DNA from: Streptomyces sp. NBC_01241
GTDB taxonomy: Bacteria > Actinomycetota > Actinomycetes > Streptomycetales > Streptomycetaceae
Assembly: GCF_041435435.1 (NCBI RefSeq)
Contig: NZ_CP108494.1
Span: forward strand, 3,444,501-3,508,500
Reading direction: 5' to 3'
DNA: 64,000 nt
Part shown: piece after piece, positions 25,464 through 33,589 of the stretch
Layout of the letters: each line of letters begins with the position of its first letter
Numbering within the stretch: the first letter of the stretch is position 1
Translations under genes and position numbers: made by a program
Notes under the pieces: generated by a model
What the model was told of the DNA's origin: nothing
The model's input: only the letters and a program-made list of their open reading frames with translations
Database searches by the model: none

Positions 25464-26983
25464 CCCACGGCCTCCTCGGCGACGGGCCGGCCGGCGGCGG
25501 CGGCCCGCTTCGGTATCCGCACGATCTCGTACTCCGCGAGGTCGACCGATCGCGTCGCCCTACGGAATTCGGCGGTGGTGCCCGGCCACACCGTGGTGTT
25601 GCGGCCGTTGGCGTCCAGGTACCAGCTGGTGCAGCCGCCGGTGTTCCACACGGTGCGCTTCATCCGGTCCTGGACGCGACGGTTCCACGCGCCGACCGCC
25701 GAGGGCCGCGCGTCGAGTGCGACCCGGCCACCCAGCACGTTCAACTGGCGCAGGTAGTCGGCCATGTAGTTCAGCTGGGACTCGATCATCAGGATCATCG
25801 AGGAGTTCCCGAGCCCCGTGTTGGGGCCGATGATCGTCATCCAGTTGGGGAAGCCGGCCGCGCTCGCACCGCGCAGCGCCTGCATACCGCCCTTCCAGGA
25901 TTCGGCGAGCGTGCTGCCTTCCGCGCCCACCACCCGGTCGGCGATCGGCATGTCGGTCACGTGGAAGCCGGTGCCGAAGATGATCGCGTCGACCTCGGTC
26001 TCCGTACCGTCACAGGCGACGACCGTGGAGCCGCGCACCTCGGCAAGACCGGAGGCGACCACGTCCACGTTGGGCTGGGCGAGCGCCGGGTAGTAGGCGC
26101 TGGAGAGCAGGATGCGCTTGCAGCCGATGCGGTACGAGGGGGTCAGCTTGGCCCGCAGCGCCGGGTCCTTGATGGACCGGGCCATGTTGGACTTGGCTAT
26201 CTTCTCGACCAGGCCCAGTTCGTTCGGGTGTTTGGTGAAGGCGCTGACCTGCAACTCCCGTATGCCCCACAGCAGTCCGCGGCGTGCGGCGCCGGTGACG
26301 GGGAGCGTGCGGTGCAGCCAGCGCTCGGCGCCGCTGATCCTGCGGTCCATGCGGGGCATGACCCAGGGCGGGGTGCGCTGGAAGAGCGTCAGCCTGGCGG
26401 CCTTCGGCTGGATCGAGGGCACGATCTGGATGGCGGAGGCGCCGGTGCCGATGATCGCGACGCGCTTGCCGGTCAGGTCGTAGTCGTGGTCCCAGCGGGC
26501 CGAGTGGAAGACCTTGCCGGGGAAGCCGTCGAGCCCGGGGATCTCCGGCGTCTTCGGGTCGGAGAGCGGTCCGGTCGCGGAGACGACGACATCGGCCGTG
26601 AACGTGGCCCCGTTGCCGGTACCGATGACCCAGTGGAGCTCGTCGCGGTCCCAACTCATCTTCATGACTTCATGGTTGATTCTGATGTGCGGGCGCAGCC
26701 CGAAGGTGTCCGCGACATGATCCAGATAGGCGCGGATGTGTTCCTGCCCGGAGAAGGTGCGCGGCCACTCGGGGTTGGGCGCGAACGAGAACGAGTAGAG
26801 GTGGGACGGTACGTCGCAGGCGCAGCCCGGGTAGCTGTTGTCGCGCCAGGTGCCGCCGACGGAGCCGGCCCGTTCCAGGACGACGAAGTCCGTGATGCCT
26901 TCGCGGCGCAGCCGGACCGCGGCCCCGAGGCCCCCGAATCCGGATCCGATCACCGCCACTCGTACGTGCTCGTGCTGGGCCAT
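25460..26983 (-). CDS. Baeyer-Villiger-type flavin monooxygenase
   Basis: This 507-residue flavoprotein has two Rossmann motifs, GSGFGG (13-18) for FAD and GTGASA (179-184) for NADPH. Between them is the Baeyer-Villiger fingerprint FxGxxxHxxxW as FPGKVFHSARW (154-164). These enzymes insert oxygen next to a ketone to give an ester or lactone. It leads a three-gene operon with overlapping starts. The operon diverges from a MerR gene 135 bp away, which probably controls it through the dyad at 27045. The substrate is unknown; EtaA/MymA-like enzymes are the nearest functional types. Confidence 0.93.
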   Translation of the reverse strand: MAQHEHVRVAVIGSGFGGLGAAVRLRREGITDFVVLERAGSVGGTWRDNSYPGCACDVPSHLYSFSFAPNPEWPRTFSGQEHIRAYLDHVADTFGLRPHIRINHEVMKMSWDRDELHWVIGTGNGATFTADVVVSATGPLSDPKTPEIPGLDGFPGKVFHSARWDHDYDLTGKRVAIIGTGASAIQIVPSIQPKAARLTLFQRTPPWVMPRMDRRISGAERWLHRTLPVTGAARRGLLWGIRELQVSAFTKHPNELGLVEKIAKSNMARSIKDPALRAKLTPSYRIGCKRILLSSAYYPALAQPNVDVVASGLAEVRGSTVVACDGTETEVDAIIFGTGFHVTDMPIADRVVGAEGSTLAESWKGGMQALRGASAAGFPNWMTIIGPNTGLGNSSMILMIESQLNYMADYLRQLNVLGGRVALDARPSAVGAWNRRVQDRMKRTVWNTGGCTSWYLDANGRNTTVWPGTTAEFRRATRSVDLAEYEIVRIPKRAAAAGRPVAEEAVG

Positions 26984-27044
26984 GCTGCCGCCTCCCGCGG
27001 TACGTCACACGACTCTGCCAGCAATCACTGGCATTGTTGGGAGG

Positions 27045-27061
27045 GTAGAGCAGCTCTCTAC
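27045..27061. promoter_or_regulatory. dyad between merR and BVMO operon
   Basis: GTAGAG-N5-CTCTAC lies in the 135-bp divergent region between the monooxygenase and MerR genes. MerR proteins bind such dyads, usually between -35 and -10. I do not see a convincing 19-bp-spaced promoter around it, so the assignment is tentative. Confidence 0.45.
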
Positions 27062-27118
27062 TGATGGGTAGGGGTCCGGCAAGGGAAAGTTACCGGCGGT
27101 ACAACATAGGGTGCGGGT

Positions 27119-27820
27119 GTGGCTGAGGGACGCGAGCACCGCGAATACCGGATGGAGGAGCTGGCCAAGGAGGCCGGCATCCCCGTACGGACCGTGCGCT
27201 TCTACCGGGAGCGCGGCCTGATCTCGCCGCCCCGCCGCGAGGGGCGCATCGCCTGGTACGACGATCACCACCTGGCCCGGCTGCGCACCATCGCGGGTCT
27301 GCTGGAGCGGGGCCACACCCTGACCGGCATCGCCGATCTCGCCCGCACCTTCGAGAGCGGGCGCGATGTCGCCGAGGTGCTGGGCCTGGGCGAACCGAGC
27401 GAGGAGACGCCGGTCCGCCTCACCCCCGAACAGCTCGCGGACTACTTCGAGGGCGAGGTCACCCCGGAGAACCTGGCCGCCGCCCTCGACCTGGGCTATC
27501 TGGCCACCGACGGCGACGAGATCGTCCACATCAGCCGCCGTCTGCTGGAGGTCTCGGCGCAGCTGGTACGGGAAGGGGTGCCGCTCGCCACGGTGCTGTC
27601 GGCCGGCCGCCGGGTCCGCGAACACGCGGACGCGCTCGCCGAACTCTTCGTGAGTGTCCTCGAAGCCCACAGCGACGAGGATGCCCGCGGCGACGCGCCC
27701 GAACCGCCCCAACTCCGCCCATTGGTCCGCGCGGTGGTGGACGCCGAGCTCTCCATGGCACTGGACCGGCGCATGCGCCGCGAGGACACCGCACGCCTGC
27801 CGCGCAAGCCGGCCTCCTGA
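27119..27820 (+). CDS. MerR-family transcriptional regulator
   Basis: A GTG start at 27119 gives a 233-residue product. Residues 10-75 form the winged helix of MerR proteins (YRMEELAKEAGIPVRTVRFY, RERGLISPPRREGRIAWYDD). The C-terminal part is long and helical without Cys clusters, so it does not look like a metal sensor. A -10-like TACAACAT about 15 bp upstream suggests a very short leader. It is divergent from the BVMO-hydrolase-SDR operon and is the obvious candidate regulator. Confidence 0.9.
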   Translation: MAEGREHREYRMEELAKEAGIPVRTVRFYRERGLISPPRREGRIAWYDDHHLARLRTIAGLLERGHTLTGIADLARTFESGRDVAEVLGLGEPSEETPVRLTPEQLADYFEGEVTPENLAAALDLGYLATDGDEIVHISRRLLEVSAQLVREGVPLATVLSAGRRVREHADALAELFVSVLEAHSDEDARGDAPEPPQLRPLVRAVVDAELSMALDRRMRREDTARLPRKPAS

Positions 27821-27887
27821 CGCAGAGAGCCCGGAACGGCGTGCGCCCGACGGCCAACAGGCCGACGACCGAAGCGGCGTTGACCAG

Positions 27888-27990
27888 CAGACCGAAGGTC
27901 TACAGGCCGAAGACCGACAGACCGAAGTCCCACAGACCGAAGACCTGCAGGCCGAGGACCGACAGGCCGAAGACCTACAGGTTGAAGACC
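27888..27990. repeat. 15-bp tandem repeat, seven units
   Basis: The unit CAGACCGAAGACCTA and close variants occur six times in full plus a partial seventh, in the gap between the convergent merR and xth genes. The last unit runs into the xth stop codon. The period is a multiple of three, and both strands stay open (LQAED-like on plus, GLRPV-like on minus), but no start signal supports translation. Confidence 0.85.
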
Positions 27991-28790
27991 ACCGTCACCG
28001 GCGCGTGGTCGCTCCACCGCTCATCGTGCGTCGCGGCCCGCTCGACCCAGCCCTTCACCGCACGCTCCGCCAAGCGAGGCGAACTGACGATAAGGTCAAT
28101 CCGCCAGCCCGTGTCGTTGTCAAAAGCCCGCCCACGGTAGGACCACCAGGAGTACGGCCCCTCCTCCTCCGGGTGCAGCGCTCGTACGACATCGACGTAC
28201 GCGGCCTCGTCGAAGACGCGGGTCAGCCACTCCCGCTCCTCGGGGAGGAAGCCGGAGTTCTTCTTGTTGCCCTTCCAGTTCTTCAGGTCGGCCTCCTGGT
28301 GGGCGATGTTCCAGTCGCCGCAGACCACGACCTCGCGACCATCGGCCGCGGCCCGCTCCTTGAGGCCCTTCAGGTACGGGAGGAACGCGGCCATGAACCG
28401 TTCCTTCTCCTCCTGCTTCTCCGTGCCGACCTCGCCGGAGGGCAGATACAGGCTGGCGACCGTGACGCCGGGCAGGTCGACCTCGACATAGCGGCCGCTG
28501 GCGTCGAACTCCTCGCTCCCGGCGTCCCCGAAACCACCGAACCCGATCTGCACGCGCTCGGGCGCACGCCGGGTGTAGAGGGAGACACCCGCCCGCCCCT
28601 TGGCGGCGGCCGGCGCGTGCACGGTGTGCCAGCCCTCGGGGTCACGCACCTCGTCGGGCAGCTGCTGCGGCTCGGCCCGCACCTCCTGCAGGCAGATCAC
28701 ATCGGCTTCGGTCCGGGCCAGCCACTCGACGAAGCCCTTCTTGGCGGCGGCGCGGAGCCCATTAACATTGACGGTCGTCACAGTGAGCAT
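27975..28790 (-). CDS. xth: exodeoxyribonuclease III
   Basis: This 271-residue EEP-fold nuclease begins MLTVTTVNVNGLRAAAKKGF. Metal and catalytic residues are visible: Asn10, Glu36 (CLQEVRAE), CGDWNIAH, and the terminal SDHAPV with the catalytic His. It cleaves at abasic sites and trims 3' ends in base-excision repair in the cytoplasm. The C-terminus (PVTVVFNL) ends inside a tandem-repeat tract that fills the downstream gap. The divergent GNAT gene starts 49 bp away. Confidence 0.93.
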   Translation of the reverse strand: MLTVTTVNVNGLRAAAKKGFVEWLARTEADVICLQEVRAEPQQLPDEVRDPEGWHTVHAPAAAKGRAGVSLYTRRAPERVQIGFGGFGDAGSEEFDASGRYVEVDLPGVTVASLYLPSGEVGTEKQEEKERFMAAFLPYLKGLKERAAADGREVVVCGDWNIAHQEADLKNWKGNKKNSGFLPEEREWLTRVFDEAAYVDVVRALHPEEEGPYSWWSYRGRAFDNDTGWRIDLIVSSPRLAERAVKGWVERAATHDERWSDHAPVTVVFNL

Positions 28791-28839
28791 CCCGGCACGA
28801 TACCGAGACACCGGCCCGCATACCTGTACCATATTCCGC

Positions 28840-29319
28840 ATGAATATCCACGCGCGCCCCTTCGACCACCCAGACGCCGTCAAACTCAACGACCAGGTGC
28901 AGCTCGAATACGCCGCGCGGTACGACGACGAGGGCGATGTCACACCGCTCGACGCCTTGATGTTCGAGCCGCCGAACGGTCTGTATCTCCTCGCCTACGA
29001 TGCGCAGGGCCGCCCCGTCGCCACCGGAGGCTGGCGTTCCCAGGAGCGGAACGAGGAGGGCTACTGCGACGGCGACGCCGAGATCAAGCGGATGTTCGTG
29101 ATACCCGAGGGCCGTGGCAACGGGCTGGCGCGCCGCATCCTGGCCGCCCTGGAGGCCGACGCCCGGGCGGCGGGCCGCAGCCGGATGGTGCTGGAGACCG
29201 GGGACAAGCAGCCCGAGGCCATCGCGCTGTACACGTCCAGCGGGTACTCCCCGTGCGAGAAGTTCGGCCACTACCGCACGTACGAGAGCAGCCTCTGCTT
29301 CGCGAAGCCGCTGCGGTAG
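28840..29319 (+). CDS. GNAT-family N-acetyltransferase
   Basis: This 159-residue single GNAT domain has the acetyl-CoA loop VIPEGRGNGLARRILAALE (Q/RxxGxG/A type, about residues 87-105), then MVLETGDKQPEAIALYTSSG and a conserved FGHYRTYESS. ATG 28840 follows closely on TACCATAT, which could be the -10 of a near-leaderless transcript. The substrate amine cannot be read from sequence. It stands alone between xth and a poly-C tract. Confidence 0.88.
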   Translation: MNIHARPFDHPDAVKLNDQVQLEYAARYDDEGDVTPLDALMFEPPNGLYLLAYDAQGRPVATGGWRSQERNEEGYCDGDAEIKRMFVIPEGRGNGLARRILAALEADARAAGRSRMVLETGDKQPEAIALYTSSGYSPCEKFGHYRTYESSLCFAKPLR

Positions 29320-29360
29320 CGGCCCCGCCGCTCCCGGGGGCCTAGACCATCAGGCCGCAG

Positions 29361-29385
29361 CCCCCGCCCCCCCCCCCCCCCCCCC
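29361..29385. repeat. poly-C tract (19 C after CCCCCG)
   Basis: A run of 19 cytosines at 29367-29385, preceded by CCCCCG, ends 2 bp before the stop codon of the minus-strand methyltransferase gene. It is the longest homopolymer I noticed in the window. It lies outside the reading frame but could affect transcript ends, and its exact length may be uncertain in the assembly. Confidence 0.9.
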
Positions 29386-29387
29386 GG

Positions 29388-30179
29388 TCAGCGCACCCGC
29401 GCGACGCCCACGTAGAAGCCACTGCGCTCCTGCGCCGGCGCAGGCTCCTCCTGGTACCACTCCGGGGCGTACACCAGCCCGGGCTCGACGAGATCCAGGC
29501 CGTCGAAGAAGGGCTCGACCTCGCTCCGGGTCCGCATCCGCAGCGGGATGGCTCCCTTCTTGTACGCGGTCTCGGTCTCCTGCCGCAGTTCGGGATGCTG
29601 GTCGGCCGTGCCATGCGAGAGGACCAGGAAGCTGCCCGCGGGCAGGGCGTCGACCAGCGTGCGGGTGATGCCGTACGGGTCCTGGTCGTCGGGCAGGAAG
29701 TGCATGAGCGCGATCAGGGACAGCGCGACGGGCCTGCTGAAGTCCAGCAGCTCACGGGCTCGTTCGAGGATCGCCCGCGGCTCCCGCACATCCGCGTGGA
29801 GGTAATCGGTGGCGCCTTCCGGGCTGCTGACGAGCAGCGCTTCCGCGTGACGCAGGACGATCGGGTCGTTGTCCGCGTAGACGATCCGGGCGGTCGGCGT
29901 GATGGCCTGGACGACCCGGTGCAGACTGGGCTCCGTGGGGATACCGGTGCCGATGTCGAGGAACTGGTCGATCCCGCCGCGCGCCAGCCAGGCCGAGGCC
30001 CGGTGCATGAACGCCCGGTTCCGCGCCGCGTTGCCCCGCGCCTGCGCGGGCAGCGTCTCCCCCACCCGCTGGTCCACCGGATAGTTGTCCTTGCCGCCCA
30101 GGAGCCAGTCGTAGACGCGCGCGGGGTGGGGCTTGCTGGTGTCGATCTGGGGCTGGGACTGGGACATTCCGGCCGTCAC
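29388..30179 (-). CDS. SAM-dependent methyltransferase (DUF574/Methyltransf_19 type)
   Basis: This 263-residue protein has the blocks of the actinomycete DUF574 methyltransferase family: PHPARVYDWLLGGKDNYPVD near the start, FLDIGTGIPTEPSLHRV (SAM motif I region), VYADNDPIVLRHAEALL, and YYxE-like GLVYAPEWYQEEP at the end. Streptomyces genomes carry many paralogues of unknown substrate, often near regulatory genes. GTG 30179 has GGAGGAG 7 bp upstream and is preferred to ATG 30167. Its stop sits against a poly-C run. Confidence 0.88.
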   Translation of the reverse strand: MTAGMSQSQPQIDTSKPHPARVYDWLLGGKDNYPVDQRVGETLPAQARGNAARNRAFMHRASAWLARGGIDQFLDIGTGIPTEPSLHRVVQAITPTARIVYADNDPIVLRHAEALLVSSPEGATDYLHADVREPRAILERARELLDFSRPVALSLIALMHFLPDDQDPYGITRTLVDALPAGSFLVLSHGTADQHPELRQETETAYKKGAIPLRMRTRSEVEPFFDGLDLVEPGLVYAPEWYQEEPAPAQERSGFYVGVARVR

Positions 30180-30280
30180 AGGACGCTCCTCCGTACGGGG
30201 AATTCATGAGCAGGCGAGCGCCCTGCCCGGGTGTCTCGTATTATCGGCCCGCACTGACGTCGAGTACCACCAAGGATTGT

Positions 30281-31135
30281 GTGAATCACTCCGCTCTCCG
30301 GGCCAAGGCCCTTTCGCTCGCGGCCGACATGGCCGCCGCCGATCACAGCCCGGATATCCAGCTGTCCCAGACTCGCCACCGGGCCGCGCTGGTGGCGAGC
30401 TGGCACATCGCGCCCTGCTCAACCGTCCTCGAACTGGGCTGCGGACAGGGCGACATGACTGCCGTCCTCGCAGAGGCGGTCGGACCCAAGGGGCGCGTGG
30501 TGGCCGTCGACGTGGCCGAGCCCTCCTACGGGGCGCCGGTCACGCTCGGGGAATCGGCAGCTCGGCTCGCGGCGGGCCCCCTCGGGCCGCGCATCGAATT
30601 CCACTTCGGCACGAACGTTCTCGACCCATCGGTCGACTTCCCCGAAGGCACCTTTGACCACGTGGTGCTCGCACACTGCTCCTGGTACTTCGCCTCGCTC
30701 CGGCAACTGCGGGACACACTGGCCCGGGTACGGCCGTGGGCGCGGCACCTATGGTTCACCGAGTGGGACCTGACGCCCACCTCTGGCGACCAGCTGGCGC
30801 ACCTCCTCGCCGTGCTGGTCCAGGGGCAGATCGAGGCCGCAGGATCGCATGGCGAGGGCAACGTCCGCACGCCCTTCTCCCGTGAGGAGCTGCTGCGGCT
30901 CCTGCCCGAGGCCGGATGGACAACCGACGGCAGCGGGTCAGTCAATACCGAAGACCTCCAGGACGGCGACTGGGAAATCGCTGCCTGCCTCGACCTGGCC
31001 GGAACGGAGGAACGCTTGGCCGCGCTGCCCGAGCCGGTGCGACAGATCGTCCTGAGCCAGGCCGACGTTCTCCGGGCCATCGCCAAGCCGCGCGGCAACC
31101 GAGCGCTCGCTGCGTATTCAGTCACCGCACGCTGA
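30281..31135 (+). CDS. class I SAM-dependent methyltransferase
   Basis: GTG 30281, with AAGGA just upstream, starts a 284-residue protein. Motif I is TVLELGCGQGDMTAVLAEAV (about residues 48-67), followed by GRVVAVDVAEPSYGAPV (acidic SAM-ribose residue) and FDHVVLAHCSWYFASLRQL. The C-terminal 90 residues are helical and may select the substrate. A 31-bp stretch of the gene (30567-30597) recurs in the degenerate DNA downstream. Divergent from the DUF574 gene. The substrate is unknown. Confidence 0.85.
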   Translation: MNHSALRAKALSLAADMAAADHSPDIQLSQTRHRAALVASWHIAPCSTVLELGCGQGDMTAVLAEAVGPKGRVVAVDVAEPSYGAPVTLGESAARLAAGPLGPRIEFHFGTNVLDPSVDFPEGTFDHVVLAHCSWYFASLRQLRDTLARVRPWARHLWFTEWDLTPTSGDQLAHLLAVLVQGQIEAAGSHGEGNVRTPFSREELLRLLPEAGWTTDGSGSVNTEDLQDGDWEIAACLDLAGTEERLAALPEPVRQIVLSQADVLRAIAKPRGNRALAAYSVTAR

Positions 31136-31714
31136 CACGCCCCAGCGGCCGGCCGGTCAGAGTTCAGTGAGATCGGCCTGCCTTCGGTGAGATCGGGACA
31201 GCCAGCACGGCGTTCCAGGTGAGGTTCCCCCGGCCTGCGGGAGATACGTCGCGGCGGGCCCCCTCGGGCCGCGCATCGAGCAGCGCCTGCCGCGGCGCCC
31301 GCTGCTCCACGGCAAGCTCCCGCAGCGTCGTGAGAAGGAGCTCGCCCAGGGCGAGCGGCGTCGCATCGACGCGTTCCGCCAACCGATCGGCCACACCGGA
31401 GAGTTCGGGAGCCTTGACCGTCAAGGCTACGAAACCATCCCCTCGGCGGGCCGCCTGGAGGCGGGCGGCAAAGGACGCACCGGGGATCGCGGGCAAGCGC
31501 CAGTTCGCCCTGCGCATACGCGATCAGCGTCCGGGGCCTGGCCAGGGCGGACACCGTCGGCCAAATCGGCTGCCTGCACAGGGCCGGCCGCACCCTGCCT
31601 TCCGTCCGACGGCGATGCTCCGGATCGGCAGAGCGGGGGCCGCGGCGCGGAGCGGCCGTCGAAGGAGGTGGAATTCAAGGACCCGGACACCGGAAAGACC
31701 TGGCGCAGGAGGCG
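31136..31714. other. degenerate stretch, no supportable intact gene
   Basis: A minus-strand frame (31164-31517) reads ELSGVADRLAERVDATPLAL and GELLLTTLRELAVEQRAPRQ, which looks protein-like, but I recognise no family and see no ribosome-binding site. On the plus strand a piece near 31675 reads VEFKDPDTGKTWRRR. The copy of a 31-bp segment from the upstream methyltransferase gene lies at 31249-31279. Together this looks like several gene remnants. Confidence 0.4.
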
Positions 31715-32770
31715 TCAACGCAGCTTCAACTGCTCGCGAAGACGGTTCACATGAGCCTGGATGTCGCGTTCGATGCCGGGGGCTGCCTCGGGGGCAGGGT
31801 GGGCGGCAGGGCCCGGAGCGGGTTGGCGGCAGGGGCCGCACAGCCCGTCGCGGAACGCCTTGGACTTACCGGGTGCGCCGCATTCGGTGCACTCGACCAT
31901 CAGACGGCGTACGGGAGAGCCCGGCGCAGCCGGTGCCGGGGTGGCGGGCAGGCGGGGCGGGATCTTGTCGAGGAGGCGACGCCTGACGAAACCGACGGGC
32001 GAGTCGACAGCCGCGGGAAGTCCGGCGGTGAGGGCGTGCGTGAGGTAGTCGGCGTCGACACCGCGTGCGAACCACTCGGCGGCCGTCTGCTCCAGCGCTG
32101 TGCAGTCTGCGGCGGAGAGGGCCAAGCGGGGTTCGGTACGGCCGAGTTGAGCCAGGGCGAGGAAGGCGAGCGAGGGATGCCCCGAGGCGCCCTTGGCGCA
32201 CTTCGGCTCCGCAGTGCGCTGCTGCGGCACCGCCGGGACGGGTGGCGGTACCGCTACGGGTGCGGCCGCTTCGGCCGGGACATCTGCCCGGGGTGCGGCG
32301 GGACCGGCAGGAACCCACTGCGGCGGGGGCGCGATGGCCACTGTGGTCTCCTGCGGTACGGGGCAGCTCTCCTCGGCGGCGAGGAAGGTGGTCCACCACT
32401 CGTTGTCGCGGGCGGTGCGGGACCAGAAGGTGCGGGTGACCCAGCGGACCTGGCCGCCTTCGCCGGTCAGGCACCGTACGTGACGCAGATGACCGGCCAC
32501 ACCCAGGGCCCGCAGGGCACTGCCGACGGCCATCTGCCCGTACAGGGGCTGGCTCCGGGCCAGCGACTTGATGTCCATCGCCGCACCGTCGGGCAGTTTG
32601 TCGACGTAGCCCGCGATGTGCCGCTCGCGCTCGGGCAGAAACGCGAAGTCGTCCTCGCGGAGCGGGCATTGGTCCGGTACGGATCGCTTCCCGTAGCCGG
32701 GCTTCGCCTTCGGGTACGGGCGAGAGGATGCGGGCGCGCACAGGGCAGAGCTAAGGTTCTGGGTAACCAA
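31715..32770 (-). CDS. MarR-like winged-helix protein with C-terminal zinc ribbon
   Basis: This protein of about 351 residues has a winged-helix segment (LPERERHIAGYVDKLPDGAA, then QPLYGQMAVGSALRALGVAG and HLRHVRCLTGEG). A Pro/Ala-rich linker and a helical region follow, then a zinc ribbon (VECTECGAPGKSKAFRDGLC, then GPCR). This layout recurs in Streptomyces genomes, often near mobile DNA, annotated as MarR-like or HTH proteins. The start is uncertain: TTG 32770 has AAAGG upstream, while an ATG at 32899 would add 43 residues without similarity. DNA binding is inferred; the target is unknown. Confidence 0.7.
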   Translation of the reverse strand: MVTQNLSSALCAPASSRPYPKAKPGYGKRSVPDQCPLREDDFAFLPERERHIAGYVDKLPDGAAMDIKSLARSQPLYGQMAVGSALRALGVAGHLRHVRCLTGEGGQVRWVTRTFWSRTARDNEWWTTFLAAEESCPVPQETTVAIAPPPQWVPAGPAAPRADVPAEAAAPVAVPPPVPAVPQQRTAEPKCAKGASGHPSLAFLALAQLGRTEPRLALSAADCTALEQTAAEWFARGVDADYLTHALTAGLPAAVDSPVGFVRRRLLDKIPPRLPATPAPAAPGSPVRRLMVECTECGAPGKSKAFRDGLCGPCRQPAPGPAAHPAPEAAPGIERDIQAHVNRLREQLKLR

Positions 32771-33424
32771 GGGATCGCCTTTATTCGATCTTGAGGTGAG
32801 ACCCCGGCTCGGTGCTGTGAACACCGCGTCGGGGTCGTTACGTTGGGGGCACCGTAAGCAGTCGCGACTCCGTGCCGCAAGTCGGTCACGATTAGTCATA
32901 CTTGCTGGCCGTGACGGGTCAGGGCGGGTGGGTAGGTTTCCCCAATCCCCTTCATTTTCCTGCCGGTTGTAAGACACGGCTCGAATCCCGAAGCCCGGAC
33001 CCCGACGCCCGGAGCCCGAAGCTCAAGACTCGGGCCCGGCTCCGTCCCCATACCCACGAAAGAGTGAACGGGCCCCTTCCGAGGCTCGAACCCCGAATCC
33101 CGGCTCTCGAAGCTCGGGCTGCGGGGAGTCCGCGAGCGCACATGATCATGAACCGTCCAATACGGTGCTCGCAGCCCGCCGGTCCGTGACAGTGACACAC
33201 GCGCGGGGTTTGACGGCGCTCTAGCCGCACTCCCAATGAGCGCCGGAGAGATCCCACCAGGGCCCGACAGTACCCGTCCGGCCCGCCCAGTTGGCTATTT
33301 GTCCAGCCGCTACTGACTCTGTGCCCATGCGCCTTCCCAGTCCTCGCTTCAGCCGTCTGGTCACCCTTGTCGCGATCGACGACACCCAGCGGGTTGCACT
33401 GCTTCCCCGGCCTGGCTCCACTTC
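32771..33424. other. gene-free stretch with CCGAAGCCCGGA-type repeats
   Basis: Between the HTH gene and the DJ-1/PfpI fragment no gene is supported. From about 32975 to 33120 the sequence is built of loose repeats of CGAAnCCCGnA and GCTCGAA, some of which can pair with each other. Their origin is unclear. Confidence 0.4.
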
Positions 33425-33589
33425 ATAGCCATGTCCGGAGGTCTGGAAGGACGGCGTCCCTCCGAGCAGCACGACGTCCAGCTCCGGCCGGTGGCGCGGG
33501 CACTGCGCCGCCTTGACCAGGGGCGAGTAGACGCCGACCAGGTCGAGCTCGTCCACGCCTGCATACGCCAGAACGCCGATCCGGGTCAT
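33425..33589 (-). pseudogene. DJ-1/PfpI-family protein, N-terminal fragment
   Basis: The frame starts MTRIGVLAYAGVDELDLVGV and continues YSPLVKAAQ, then LDVVLLGGTPSFQTSGHGY, the first strands of a DJ-1/PfpI (ThiJ) domain. After about 55 residues the similarity ends, before the nucleophilic-elbow Cys of the family, and unrelated sequence follows in frame to 33221. Its ATG overlaps the IMPase stop (ATGA), so it was once the second gene of a coupled pair. The rest of the gene has been replaced or deleted. Confidence 0.6.

Noticed and set aside
27841-28140. Protein of LQAED/PKTDR repeats from the 15-bp minisatellite
   Set aside because: The frames are open only because the period is divisible by three. 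There is no start signal, and the array lies between convergent genes.
31219-31986. 255-codon plus-strand frame over the degenerate stretch
   Set aside because: Arg/Ser/Gly-rich with no domain pattern, and it runs into the antisense of the zinc-ribbon HTH gene.
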